Notes under the pieces: model-generated
The model's database searches: none
The model's input: only the letters and a program-made list of their open reading frames with translations
What the model was told of the DNA's origin: nothing
Program-made: the position numbers and the translations under genes
Part shown: positions 33,093 to 41,320 of the stretch, one piece after another
How positions within the stretch are numbered: the stretch's first letter is position 1
How the letters are laid out: the number at the start of each line of letters is the position of its first letter
Origin: Chloroflexota bacterium
Lineage (GTDB): Bacteria > Chloroflexota > UBA6077 > FW602-bin22 > CADDYW01
Reading direction: 5' to 3'
Length of the DNA stretch: 64,000 nt
NCBI GenBank assembly: GCA_021324795.1
Contig: JAJPIK010000104.1
Span: 1-64,000 of the forward strand

Positions 33093-33785
33093 TCAGCTCC
33101 GGCTCCGGGCCAGGGAAAATGACTCGCCGCTGGTGTAACGCACGGCTCCAACGCTCTCGATCACGGTAACGTCGCCAACGCCGGCCACCTCCCAGCTCAT
33201 TCCGTCCCCGGTCAGGCACGCCGTCGCCTCGGCAATCCCTAAGATCGTGACGTCTGGCGGCAAGCCGCCCCGAAGCTCGACGAGGTTAATTTCTTCGGTC
33301 CAATGAAAGTGCGGCCAAACCGCGACGCCTTTGACCAAACCGAGCGCGGGGATCCAGCCGGACTGGCGGAAGTCGCGCTGCCATTCGGCGAGCACCATCG
33401 CGCCGGCACTGGAGCCGGCCACCATCCCGCCGCGGGCGTCGACCTCGCGTAGCGCTTTTTCGACCACGCTGCCCCGCAGCGTCGTCAGAAGGTAACTCGG
33501 ATCGCCACCGGCGAGGTAAACTAGCTTGGCCGAGGCCAGCGCCTGGGCCTGCTTTGGATCATCGGCACTCCCACGATCGACGACCATGACAGCGGCCGCC
33601 AACGTTCCCAAGCGCCCGAAATAATACACGCCGTTCGCCGCCGCCAAATCCGGGCGTTCCCTGGCCGCGGTCGGCAGAATCACGACCCGTGGCCGCGGCA
33701 CACCCAAGTGCTCGAGAAGAAATCGATCCATCGGCTCGCAGTTAGCCCGAAACTCGTTGCCACCCGCGAGCGCCAGCATTCCCAT
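33093..33785 (-). CDS. Peptidase S51 / cyanophycinase-like protein
   Basis: 230 residues of the S51 (dipeptidase E/cyanophycinase) fold. It has LAGGNEFR, VVILPTAARERPD, LVYLAGGDPSYLL, the nucleophile elbow GMVAGSSAGAMVLAEW (Ser) and WPHFHWTEEIN (His). It would hydrolyse Asp-containing dipeptides or a related substrate; the exact one is unknown. GAGG precedes the ATG at 33785; the frame is open to 33803, overlapping the GDPD stop. It is co-transcribed with the GDPD gene. Confidence 0.83.
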   Translation of the reverse strand: MGMLALAGGNEFRANCEPMDRFLLEHLGVPRPRVVILPTAARERPDLAAANGVYYFGRLGTLAAAVMVVDRGSADDPKQAQALASAKLVYLAGGDPSYLLTTLRGSVVEKALREVDARGGMVAGSSAGAMVLAEWQRDFRQSGWIPALGLVKGVAVWPHFHWTEEINLVELRGGLPPDVTILGIAEATACLTGDGMSWEVAGVGDVTVIESVGAVRYTSGESFSLARSRS

Positions 33786-33799
33786 AGTGACCTCAACTA

Positions 33800-34708
33800 T
33801 CACGTTTCAAGCAACCGCCTCAGTGCGCCCGGCGTGTTCGTCGTGAACTGGTCAACGCCCGCCACGAGCAAGCGCCGAGCACTCTGCTCGACCCGGGGAT
33901 CTCCGACGTCCAGAGTCCAGGCGTCGAGCCTGACACCGCGCTCGTGCAACGCATCGGCCCAGCTAAATCCGTCGTCGAGCGATTGACCGAGGAAGTGGTG
34001 ATTCACGTAGAATGTGCTGACTCCAGGCACCAGCCCGAGCAGGGCGGCGCAGCGATCGGCGAGGTACTCGGTGGTCGACCAGATCCGGGTCTCGGCGAGC
34101 CGATGCTCGTCGAGATAACCATAGGCACCACGCTGGCGGGGGCCGTCCCACGGATCATCGGTGGCCTCGCTCGTCGAGTCTTTCATATAAAAGTGAATGT
34201 CGAACCCGAGATCCAGCCAAGGCGCCAGGTCGCGCAGCCGGCGAAGCTGCCAATCAGCGACACTACTGACGATGACTTGATCGCCAAGCGGTCTAATCAG
34301 CTCGACGAGCCGACGTAGCGGCTCGTCGAGCGCGAAGGGGGCAACGTTCTTGAAGTCGAGCTGAAGCCGGGTCAGACCCGGTCGCTCACGAAAATGGGCG
34401 ACGACCTCGCTAAGACGTGGCACCCGAAAGGGAGTGTCCTGGCCGTTATACTTGATGAACAGCCCCGCGGCGTCCGCGGCAGAACATTTGCCAACCAGCC
34501 CGTGGCCCGTCGTTTCAGCTTCCAACCGCGACTCGTGAACGAGAAGGTAATCCGAGTCGGCAAGCGCGGTGACGTCGACTTCGACGCAAGCTGCCCCTGA
34601 ATCCAGGCAAGCGTCAATCGCCTCGAGTGAGTTCGGTGGCGCATTGGCGGCATCCTGCGCAGCCATGTGGTGCACGACGATGGGCGGGCGGACCGGTAAG
34701 CTGATCAA
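33800..34708 (-). CDS. Glycerophosphodiester phosphodiesterase-like protein
   Basis: 302 residues of the GDPD TIM-barrel family, which cleaves glycerophosphodiesters to glycerol 3-phosphate and an alcohol. The usual H-R-G opening is here HHMAAQDAANAPPNSLEAI, the metal E-x-D is CVEVDVTAL and the second His is in LVHES. The match is recognisable but divergent. I favour the TTG start at 34708: GGAGGT lies 6 bases before it, and the TTG overlaps the stop of the upstream reading frame (TTGA). An ATG at 34744 with GGAGG would add 12 residues, but it lies within that upstream frame. Confidence 0.75.
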   Translation of the reverse strand: MISLPVRPPIVVHHMAAQDAANAPPNSLEAIDACLDSGAACVEVDVTALADSDYLLVHESRLEAETTGHGLVGKCSAADAAGLFIKYNGQDTPFRVPRLSEVVAHFRERPGLTRLQLDFKNVAPFALDEPLRRLVELIRPLGDQVIVSSVADWQLRRLRDLAPWLDLGFDIHFYMKDSTSEATDDPWDGPRQRGAYGYLDEHRLAETRIWSTTEYLADRCAALLGLVPGVSTFYVNHHFLGQSLDDGFSWADALHERGVRLDAWTLDVGDPRVEQSARRLLVAGVDQFTTNTPGALRRLLET

Positions 34709-34932
34709 AAAGATACCTCCTGGGTGATCACTCTCGCCAGCCATTGCTCTGCCTCCGCCGGCCGACGAAAGCCGAGCCCCTCGATCCACTCGGCGCAGCG
34801 ACGCGGCAGGTACGGGAACAGATCCTTCCGGGAGTCAATCGCATGGTGAACATCGCAGCCGATCAGCGAGAGCGCCGACTTTTACTCGGCTGCCGCCCGG
34901 TCGGCAACGTTCGTCGTTACGGCTGAGCTCAC
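34705..34932 (-). pseudogene. Amidohydrolase N-terminal remnant with in-frame stop
   Basis: A GTG at 34932 follows a perfect AGGAGG (34939-34944) by 6 bases. The frame runs 16 codons to TAA (34882-34884), then continues 58 more codons to TGA at 34705-34707. The second part contains GCDVHHAIDSRKDLFPYLPR, a clear match to the N-terminal metal-binding D-V-H-xx motif of amidohydrolase_2 proteins, but the remaining ~300 residues are absent. It is best read as a decayed gene whose promoter and ribosome site now drive the GDPD/S51 genes. Confidence 0.6.
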
Positions 34933-34966
34933 TTCTGCCCTCCTGAGCACATCGGAGTCGGGGAAT

Positions 34967-34980
34967 GATCACCAGTGATC
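34967..34980. promoter_or_regulatory. Inverted repeat in the leader of the remnant-GDPD-S51 operon
   Basis: GATCACCAGTGATC has 6-bp inverted arms around two bases, about 35-47 bases after the predicted transcription start. A candidate operator. Confidence 0.4.
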
Positions 34981-35020
34981 GGAGCTAACCACACCTTAGC
35001 CACCAGCCTCGAGTGCTTTC

Positions 35021-35050
35021 ATTCTAGTGCCACCCGGCCAGCCCGGTCAA
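35021..35050 (-). promoter_or_regulatory. Promoter of the remnant-GDPD-S51 operon
   Basis: TTGACC (35045-35050), an 18-base spacer and TAGAAT (35021-35026) on the minus strand, just downstream of the GNAT gene. Confidence 0.7.
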
Positions 35051-35055
35051 GACGG

Positions 35056-35598
35056 TCACGACAATGCGTTCGCGACCAGGTCAATCCGGTAACGCATTTC
35101 CTCTAAGATGAATCCCGGCCTTTCCTCGGTCTTCGTCACTCCATCTGGACACCAGCCAGCTACTTCGTAGAACCGACGCGCGCGCCGGTTGGTCGCGAGC
35201 ACCCAGAGGATTGCCCTTCGGAAGTGACGTTGGCGGAGATCGTCAACCGCGTGCGCGAACAAGGCGCGTCCGATGCCGAGGCCAACCGCCGACGGATCGA
35301 GGTAGAGCGCGCGAATTTCCGCCGTGCCCGGCCGAGCGTCGGTGTCGTGGGTCGGTCCGGTATCGACGAAGCCAACCATGCGATCACCCTGCATCGCCAG
35401 CCAGGTGCGGTCTTCGGGCAAGCGGCTGGTCAAAATTTGGCGCCACATCTCAGTACGCTCGGCCAGACGCGCGGACAGACCGTCCAGGTAATCATCTGGA
35501 ATCTGTCCCCGGTACGCCCACTGCCACGACCGCACGTGCACCGCCGCGATCGCCGGGGCATCCTCGGATCGAGCAAGTCGGACCTCGAGCGCGCTCAT
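35056..35598 (-). CDS. GNAT-family N-acetyltransferase
   Basis: 180 residues covering one GNAT domain. VRLARSEDAPAIAAVHVRSWQWAYRG opens the fold, LYLDPSAVGLGIGRALFAHAV is acetyl-CoA motif A (Q/RxxGxG/A variant), and LWVLATNRRARRFYEVAGW is motif B. The W-xxxY-R-G N-terminus is common among acetyltransferases acting on small amines, but the substrate is unknown. It has its own promoter and a separate unit follows. Confidence 0.88.
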   Translation of the reverse strand: MSALEVRLARSEDAPAIAAVHVRSWQWAYRGQIPDDYLDGLSARLAERTEMWRQILTSRLPEDRTWLAMQGDRMVGFVDTGPTHDTDARPGTAEIRALYLDPSAVGLGIGRALFAHAVDDLRQRHFRRAILWVLATNRRARRFYEVAGWCPDGVTKTEERPGFILEEMRYRIDLVANALS

Positions 35599-35655
35599 GC
35601 TGCAAACTCTCCCAGGAAGCTGACCATTTTAGAGGATTGGCAAGCTGTGAGCGTT

Positions 35656-35684
35656 ATAGTAGTTATAGTAAATGATGCCGTCAA
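35656..35684 (-). promoter_or_regulatory. Promoter of the GNAT gene
   Basis: TTGACG (35679-35684), a 17-base spacer and TACTAT (35656-35661) on the minus strand. The -10 region consists of two tandem copies of gttatagta (35653-35670 on the plus strand). The leader is about 50 bases. Confidence 0.55.
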
Positions 35685-35728
35685 CCCTACCAAAGATGGT
35701 CGGATGCTCGTAAAAGCCAGCCTCGTTC

Positions 35729-35893
35729 TCAGCGGACGATGCGTCCTTCGATCAGACCAGCAATCGTCACGAGGATCACCGCGACCGCCAGACTCGCGAA
35801 GCTTCCGAAGATGAGCGCGATGACCGCGAGAAGCAGCGCCAATGCGAAGAGCAACGCTCCGACTCCAACGCCTCCAAAGACGGTTCGTTCCAC
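35729..35893 (-). CDS. Small two-helix membrane protein
   Basis: 54 residues from a GTG at 35893, chosen because GGGGGAA stands 7 bases before it; the open frame reaches 35971. There are two hydrophobic helices (about 7-27 and 30-48) and a charged C-terminus (EGRIVR). No family is recognised. It diverges from the DUF2089 operon. Confidence 0.65.
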   Translation of the reverse strand: MERTVFGGVGVGALLFALALLLAVIALIFGSFASLAVAVILVTIAGLIEGRIVR

Positions 35894-36000
35894 GGAGATT
35901 CCCCCTTTCCAGTTGATCCGGAGAGAAGCCCCGGCAATCTCCGAGCCATGAGACAAGAAGGACGCTACCAATAAGATTTTCGATTTTTAAATTAAAACTA

Positions 36001-36029
36001 TTGACTTTTACTGGTGGATCATGTAAATA
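36001..36029 (+). promoter_or_regulatory. Promoter of the DUF2089-DUF4097 operon
   Basis: TTGACT (36001-36006), a 17-base spacer and TAAATA (36024-36029) in an AT-rich stretch. The transcript should begin near 36036, about 40 bases before the ATG at 36077. Confidence 0.72.
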
Positions 36030-36030
36030 T

Positions 36031-36042
36031 CTTGATATCAAG
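36031..36042. promoter_or_regulatory. 12-bp palindromic operator candidate
   Basis: CTTGATATCAAG is a perfect palindrome that begins two bases after the -10 box and covers the predicted start of transcription. A protein bound here would block initiation. The first gene of the operon encodes a small HTH protein, so autoregulation is the simplest guess. Confidence 0.55.
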
Positions 36043-36076
36043 AAGACCAATTCTTAATCCTGATCAGGGAACCATC

Positions 36077-36463
36077 ATGGCCGACGTCTTGGGACACTGC
36101 CCGGTCTGCGGGGACCAGCTACGGGTGACCCGCCTCGCCTGTCCCACATGTCATACCGCGATCGAGGGCAACTTCACCCTCGGCCGCTTTCAGATCCTCT
36201 CACCTGAGCAACTGGCATTTCTGGAAATCTTCATCAAGAATCGAGGGATTATCCGTGAGGTTGAACGAGAGCTTGGCGTTTCCTATCCCACGGTTCGCAA
36301 TCGCCTGGATGACTTGATCCGAGCCCTTGGCTTCGAAGTCCGCGAGGAGGCCGAGCCCGAGCGCGAGACGGTCGACGAAGCGGCGCGGCGGCGCACGGTG
36401 CTCGAGCAACTCAGCCGTGGCGAGCTGAACGCGGAGCAGGCGATCAAACTTCTCATGCGTTAA
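36077..36463 (+). CDS. DUF2089 family zinc-ribbon HTH protein
   Basis: 128 residues. A zinc ribbon is formed by CPVCGDQ and CPTCHT (residues about 8-26). A helix-turn-helix-like region (IIREVERELGVSYPTVRNRLDDLI, about 55-80) follows, and a C-terminal helical motif (TVLEQLSRGELNAEQAIKLL) ends the protein. This is the DUF2089 arrangement, a probable DNA-binding regulator. GGGA precedes the ATG. It is the first gene of an operon with two DUF4097 proteins carrying the same tail motif. Confidence 0.88.
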   Translation: MADVLGHCPVCGDQLRVTRLACPTCHTAIEGNFTLGRFQILSPEQLAFLEIFIKNRGIIREVERELGVSYPTVRNRLDDLIRALGFEVREEAEPERETVDEAARRRTVLEQLSRGELNAEQAIKLLMR

Positions 36464-36493
36464 GACGGGTTGATTGAAATGTGGAGAAAGCCA

Positions 36494-37609
36494 ATGTCAA
36501 CTCCCTTCGAAAATGTCCCGAGTCGCTCCGAGCCGGAGGATCCGAACGAGTACAACTGGACGTTCGACACTGGCCCGTCAGCGCGTCTATTCTTGAGTAA
36601 TCCTCGTGGCGAGGTGCGCATCGCCGGCTGGGAACGGCCCGAGGTTCAGATCCATGCGATCAAGCGGACGGACGATCGCGCGCGATCTCAGATGACGCGG
36701 GTCGTCGCCGAGCAGAAAGACAGCAGTATTATCGTCCGAACGATCACCGACCAGATCTCGCGGCTGGTCGAGGGCGGAGGACTGTGGGGGATTGCCCAGG
36801 ACGTAATTCAGGCGCTTGCCGATCTGGTCAGCCTGGGTACGCCGGCTCCGGTCTCCTACATCGTCCAGGTGCCCTTCCACAGCGACCTGGAGGTCAATGG
36901 CGTCAGCAGCCGACTAATGGTCAGTGGAGTGGAAGGCGGTGAACGGATTCGCTCGGTCAGTGGTGGGATCGAGGCGACCAATTTGCGCGGCGATGTCGAT
37001 CTGACCACGGTCAGCGGAGAGGTCGAGGGGCGTGATCTTAGCGGCCGCGTATCCGCCAACTCGGTCAGCGGCGAGATTCAGCTCGCGGGTTCGATTGCCA
37101 ATCTGCGGGCAAAGACGGTCTCCGGGCGTATCGAGGTCTCCGGGCCGCTCGCGACCGACGGCCACTACCTATTCAATTCGGTGAGTGGCGACGTGACCTT
37201 ACGGATTCCCATGACTGCCCACGCGACTTTCCACGCGAAGGGCGTCAGTCTGAACGTTCACTCCGAGCTGCGCGAAGGACTCACGGCCCAGACCGGGCGT
37301 GCGCCGGGTCGCAGCCAATGGATCGCCGAGCTCAACGGGGGCGGCGCCATCGTGCGCTTCCACACCGTCAGCGGCGCCTTCGCGCTGCGCGTGCTTGGCG
37401 AGCAGCCGTCGCCAACCGTGCCGAATCCGCCCATGCCGACTTCGCCGCTCGCCACTCCGGCCGAGCCACCTCCGGCTTTGATCGCCGAAAGCGAGCAGAT
37501 GCGCATCCTCAAGGCATTGGAGCGTGGGGAAATGAGCGTAGACGAGGCGACGTGGCAGCTTGAAGCGCTCAAGCGAGGACCGAGCGGCGAAGGAGAAAAC
37601 CATGGCTAG
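36494..37609 (+). CDS. DUF4097-type beta-helix protein with SHOCT-like tail
   Basis: 371 residues. Residues 20-290 form DUF4097-like beta repeats with the recurring SVSGxIE/TVSGxVEG pattern (for example RSVSGGIEATNLRGDVDLTT and NSVSGEIQLAG). A Pro-rich linker follows, then a C-terminal helix pair MRILKALERGEMSVDEATWQL. There is no signal peptide. Related DUF4097 proteins (YvlB, LiaX) belong to cell-envelope stress systems in Firmicutes. GGAG precedes the ATG at 36494. The last codons overlap the next gene by 8 bases. Confidence 0.85.
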   Translation: MSTPFENVPSRSEPEDPNEYNWTFDTGPSARLFLSNPRGEVRIAGWERPEVQIHAIKRTDDRARSQMTRVVAEQKDSSIIVRTITDQISRLVEGGGLWGIAQDVIQALADLVSLGTPAPVSYIVQVPFHSDLEVNGVSSRLMVSGVEGGERIRSVSGGIEATNLRGDVDLTTVSGEVEGRDLSGRVSANSVSGEIQLAGSIANLRAKTVSGRIEVSGPLATDGHYLFNSVSGDVTLRIPMTAHATFHAKGVSLNVHSELREGLTAQTGRAPGRSQWIAELNGGGAIVRFHTVSGAFALRVLGEQPSPTVPNPPMPTSPLATPAEPPPALIAESEQMRILKALERGEMSVDEATWQLEALKRGPSGEGENHG

Positions 37610-38798
37610 ATCAGAAATTCCTATCGAGGGGACGCGTACGCTCGAGCTCACCGTCGAAGGCGACGTCGTCGTCGAAGGCGGTGCCGGCCCGTCACTCTGG
37701 ATCGACGACGAGAGCGACGAGGATCCGGGACGCTCGATCCAGCGCACCGACGACGTCATTTCCCTGGTCGTCCACGACGACTGCCGGTTGGTCGTTCCGC
37801 CCGATCTCACGGTCCGGCTGGTTCGAGTCGACGGCGATCTGCGAGTGAGTGAGCTCCGCGGCGCGCTCGCGGTCGGAAAGGTCAACGGCGATGCCAGCTT
37901 CCAGCGCATCGACGGTACGATAAGTTGCGATACCATCAATGGCGACGCTCGAGTCCAGGCTACTCGCAGTACCGTATCGATCATCGAGGTGAGCGGCGAC
38001 ACGAAGCTCGTGGAATGCCGAGGCGAGGTACGGATTGATCAGGTCCAAGGCGACCTCAGCGCCAACGACCTTACCGGCGGCCTGCGAGTATTACAGGTAG
38101 GAGGAGACGTCCGGCTGAGGACCAGCTTCGCCGGCGGTACGGTCTACGACGTCGATTGTCGGGGAAGCACACGGATCATCATCGCTGGTTCGGTCGAGCA
38201 AACCTCGGCCCGCTTCGAGCTCCGGAGTCTCAGCGGGCGGATCGTGACTGATGTCACTTTAGCCGATGTCGAGCGATCAGCGGACGTTCTACGCGGACGT
38301 CTGGGCGAAGGCTCGGCAGAGGTCCGGATCAAGAGCGATGGCCCAATTACCCTGACTGGTCGCGAAGAGGGCTTCGATTGGGGCTCAATGGGTGACTTCT
38401 TCCGGAGCTTCGGGCAAGACTTCTCCGAACTCTTCTCCACCTTCACTGTTGGCAATAATGCCGAGTTCGAGCAACGTCTCCGGGAGCAGGCGGAGAAGCT
38501 GCGCTCGAAAGCCGAGAAATTCAGCCAGCGTGCCGAGAAAGCTGCCAAGCGCGTCAGTGAACGAGCCCAGCGTCATGCTGAGCGCATGGCTCGCCAGGCA
38601 GAACGTCAGGCAGCACGCTGGGAAGCCGGGAGCCCAGGGGGCTGGAGACATCCCCAGCCCCCTCCAGCACCACCAGCACGTCCCGAGACGGTTCGTCGAG
38701 CCTCACGCGAAGAACGCATGCTAGTCCTCCAGATGCTCGCCGACGGCAAAATCTCTGCCGAAGAGGCAGCCCGCTTGCTCGAGGCACTTGGCGGATAG
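37602..38798 (+). CDS. Second DUF4097-like beta-repeat protein with coiled-coil and SHOCT-like tail
   Basis: 398 residues. Residues 8-240 are short beta repeats rich in VNGDA, VSGDTKL and VQGDLS turns, like a bactofilin or DUF4097 helix. A Lys/Arg/Ala/Gln-rich coiled coil lies at about 290-350 (EKLRSKAEKFSQRAEKAAKR). A Pro-rich spacer is followed by the terminal MLVLQMLADGKISAEEAARLL motif. AAGGAG sits before the ATG, which overlaps the previous stop. It is presumably translated with, and partners, the previous DUF4097 protein. Confidence 0.82.
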   Translation: MARSEIPIEGTRTLELTVEGDVVVEGGAGPSLWIDDESDEDPGRSIQRTDDVISLVVHDDCRLVVPPDLTVRLVRVDGDLRVSELRGALAVGKVNGDASFQRIDGTISCDTINGDARVQATRSTVSIIEVSGDTKLVECRGEVRIDQVQGDLSANDLTGGLRVLQVGGDVRLRTSFAGGTVYDVDCRGSTRIIIAGSVEQTSARFELRSLSGRIVTDVTLADVERSADVLRGRLGEGSAEVRIKSDGPITLTGREEGFDWGSMGDFFRSFGQDFSELFSTFTVGNNAEFEQRLREQAEKLRSKAEKFSQRAEKAAKRVSERAQRHAERMARQAERQAARWEAGSPGGWRHPQPPPAPPARPETVRRASREERMLVLQMLADGKISAEEAARLLEALGG

Positions 38799-38827
38799 AG
38801 ACGGAAGAGTATCGGAAGAGCCCCCCT

Positions 38828-39271
38828 CTACCGTCCGATTGAGACAGCGACAACGGTGAGATAGGCGGCTAAACCAAGGCCAAGGACAACGGTCACGACG
38901 ATCGTCGCGTAAATCAGACCGTAATGGCGCTGAAAGTGACCGATTTCAATCTCGCGCTCCGCGATCAGGAAGCGACCGAGCGCTAGCACCGCGAGCACCG
39001 GGCCGGCCAGAACCAATGCCACGCCAATCGGTACCGACCAGCCCGGCTCGATCTGGCGGATCAATTGGACCGCTAAGATCTGGGCGATAAAGATGCCAAA
39101 GCGCGCGACAACAAAGCCCAGCGCGGTGATCGCGATCGAAAGGCGGAGCCAGGAGAGGAACGTTCGCTCATTGGCGAGGTGATCGCTCACGCTGGAGTGG
39201 CGGGGCAGGAGCAATTCTCTTTCTTTTTCCTCGGGAGAGAAGGAGTTAGCGGTAGACGGATCTCTCGACAT
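38828..39271 (-). CDS. DUF202 (YidH-like) membrane protein
   Basis: 147 residues with a soluble N-terminus, the family's LANERTFLSWLRLSIAITALGFVVARFG segment leading into helix 1, and two more helices (about 80-100 and 120-142). DUF202 proteins are small inner-membrane proteins of unknown function. It is convergent with the DUF4097 operon and probably last in the minus-strand ligase unit. Confidence 0.85.
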   Translation of the reverse strand: MSRDPSTANSFSPEEKERELLLPRHSSVSDHLANERTFLSWLRLSIAITALGFVVARFGIFIAQILAVQLIRQIEPGWSVPIGVALVLAGPVLAVLALGRFLIAEREIEIGHFQRHYGLIYATIVVTVVLGLGLAAYLTVVAVSIGR

Positions 39272-39279
39272 CAGTTAGG

Positions 39280-39528
39280 CTACTCGCCCCGCGCAGTCCG
39301 CGCCCGACCGGTCCGGCCGACTCGCGGCACTTTCGGGATCACCGGCGGTGGGGCAAATGCGATTGTCTTGATGTGCTCGACGCCATTCCGGATCATCAAG
39401 CAGAACTCGTCAATCTTGGTCCGGGTTTCTTTCCCGGGTGCCGTACCACGGACTCGCTGCCGAGCCACTTGACCAGCGATGCAACTTTCCTCCTCACTCC
39501 AAAGGCTCAAGAGAAAAGTAGGTCGCAA
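39280..39528 (-). CDS. Possible small basic protein after the ligase gene
   Basis: The frame fills the gap between ligase and DUF202 on the same strand. Its C-terminal half reads IDEFCLMIRNGVEHIKTIAF, then a Pro-rich basic tail (PPPVIPKVPRVGR). The start is unclear: a TTG at 39528 lacks an SD, while GAGGAGG near 39490 is not well placed for an in-frame start codon. I do not recognise it. It may be a real short protein or chance. Confidence 0.35.
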   Translation of the reverse strand: MRPTFLLSLWSEEESCIAGQVARQRVRGTAPGKETRTKIDEFCLMIRNGVEHIKTIAFAPPPVIPKVPRVGRTGRARTARGE

Positions 39529-39537
39529 AATCTGGTC

Positions 39538-41268
39538 CTACGCCCGGGGGACCGTTTCCTCCCGATGATATAGGCCGACCACTTCGGCCTCGGTCGTCGC
39601 ATCTTCCGGTCTCCGGTCGAAGCGCAATCGCCTGATCCGGGGAAAGCGCAACGCATAACCGGGCTCGCGTCCTTCCTTGCCGCAGGTATGAAGAGGGCTG
39701 CGCATGATTCCACCGGCGATCACTTCGACTAGGTAGCGTGGCGTCACCCAGACGTCGGGAGCGAACGCGGCATCGACTTGTTTCGGCTTGGTCGCCGTGC
39801 TGGCTTCGTCGAGCAACTGGTGTAGCGTCAACCACTCGGCGTCAGGTAAACCACTGCCGACTCGACTCACTGTACGGTAACGATCGTGATCCGGGTCGTA
39901 AACTGCGCAGAGCAGCGAGCCAATGCCGAATGCCGCCCGCTTTCCCCGGCCCCGCTCGTAGCCCACGATGACCAGGTCAAACGTATCCGCGACCGCCGCC
40001 TCGCTGCCTGGCTTCAGCTTCACCCAATTGTATTGACGTGCCCCGGCGTGGTAGTGAGCATCCGGGCGCTTTACGACCACCCCTTCAAGACCGCACCTGA
40101 GCATCTCCTCGAAGAAACGCTGGAGGACGTCCGCTTGGTCGGTCTCAAGCTGCGGCGTTAGCGCGATCACTCCGGAAGGCTCCTCGACGATAACTTGCCG
40201 CAGTTGCCGCGAGCGCTCGGCCTGCGGTCGGGAGGTGAGATCGACTCCATCGAGGGAGAGCACATCAAAGAGGAAGTAGCGCACCGGAAACTGCCCGGCT
40301 ACCTCGGCCACGCCGTGCTTGCGACGCCGGCGAGCCGTCTGTTGGAATGGAAGAAGCTGCCCGGTTCGCGGGTCATAGCCAACGACCTCGCCGTCGAGAA
40401 TTGCTTCCCTCGCCCGGAGCTGCCCTTGGATCGCCGCGACGACCTCCGGAAAGGCGTGGCTGACATCTTCGAGGCGCCGGGTGAAGAGCCAGACTCGCTC
40501 GCCAGCCTTGTGCGCCTGCAGGCGCACGCCGTCGTATTTGGGCTCGACGATGACCCTACCGAGCTTGGCGACAATCGTTGTCGCCGAGGGAAGCCGCGCC
40601 GCGAGCGCGGGCAGGACCGGTCGGCCAGGAACCGGGTGAATCTCAGCGAGTGCGGCCGGCCCCTGGGCTAACAAGGTATGCGCGACCAACCCGAGATCCG
40701 AGCAGAAGCTGTAGGCGCGCTCGATCGCCGGGCCGAGTGAGGTATCACCGACCCGAGCGATCGAGAGGGCATCGACGATCGTCGCGTCACCAATTCCCAA
40801 ACGCAACCGGCCGGCGACAATCCGCACCAGGTAGCGAGCTTCGAGATTTCCGACTTTGACAAGGAGGTTCTCGAAAAGGGTGATCTTCCGCTCGTAGGCC
40901 CCCGGGCCAGCCACCCGAGCAATCTCGAGGAAACGGTCGAAGACGTCCTGAACGGATAGCAGCGACTCCAACACTGGCATGACGGCTTCGGCCACCGTCC
41001 CGAGATCGCCCTGTTGCTGGTAGAGCCGCCAGATCTCCTCGAGACCAACGCCAGCGGCCTTCGCCACCGCCTGGGCAAGACGGCGCTCGTCAAGGCCGGT
41101 CTCCGGAGCGGCATAAGGTGGTCCAAGTCGTCCTTGCAGCAGGTAGGGGAGAATCATCGCATCTGCGACGTCGAGTCTGAAAAGGTCGGCAAGCAGCGCG
41201 GTGATTCGATAATGAGCATTCGTCGCCTCAATCTGCTCAAAGGTGCGGGCCAGCATGGCAAACTGCAT
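39538..41268 (-). CDS. ATP-dependent DNA ligase, archaeal/LigB-like
   Basis: A 576-residue ligase with the three-domain layout of archaeal/eukaryotic DNA ligase I. An N-terminal DNA-binding helical domain (1-210, MQFAMLARTFEQIEATN and RIVAGRLRLGIGDATI) comes first. The adenylation domain follows with Lys244 in EPKYDGVR (motif I), the FTRRLEDVSHAFPE region (motif III), ILDGEVVGYD and LEGVVVKRPDAHY, and then an OB domain (LVIVGYERGRGKR). It seals nicks with ATP. GAGGAG precedes the ATG. It diverges from the MBL/beta-CASP gene. Confidence 0.95.
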   Translation of the reverse strand: MQFAMLARTFEQIEATNAHYRITALLADLFRLDVADAMILPYLLQGRLGPPYAAPETGLDERRLAQAVAKAAGVGLEEIWRLYQQQGDLGTVAEAVMPVLESLLSVQDVFDRFLEIARVAGPGAYERKITLFENLLVKVGNLEARYLVRIVAGRLRLGIGDATIVDALSIARVGDTSLGPAIERAYSFCSDLGLVAHTLLAQGPAALAEIHPVPGRPVLPALAARLPSATTIVAKLGRVIVEPKYDGVRLQAHKAGERVWLFTRRLEDVSHAFPEVVAAIQGQLRAREAILDGEVVGYDPRTGQLLPFQQTARRRRKHGVAEVAGQFPVRYFLFDVLSLDGVDLTSRPQAERSRQLRQVIVEEPSGVIALTPQLETDQADVLQRFFEEMLRCGLEGVVVKRPDAHYHAGARQYNWVKLKPGSEAAVADTFDLVIVGYERGRGKRAAFGIGSLLCAVYDPDHDRYRTVSRVGSGLPDAEWLTLHQLLDEASTATKPKQVDAAFAPDVWVTPRYLVEVIAGGIMRSPLHTCGKEGREPGYALRFPRIRRLRFDRRPEDATTEAEVVGLYHREETVPRA

Positions 41269-41320
41269 GTCACTCCTCGAAATAGGGCGCGGGTCCTCGG
41301 CGCGATGAGTTGCATTCGCC

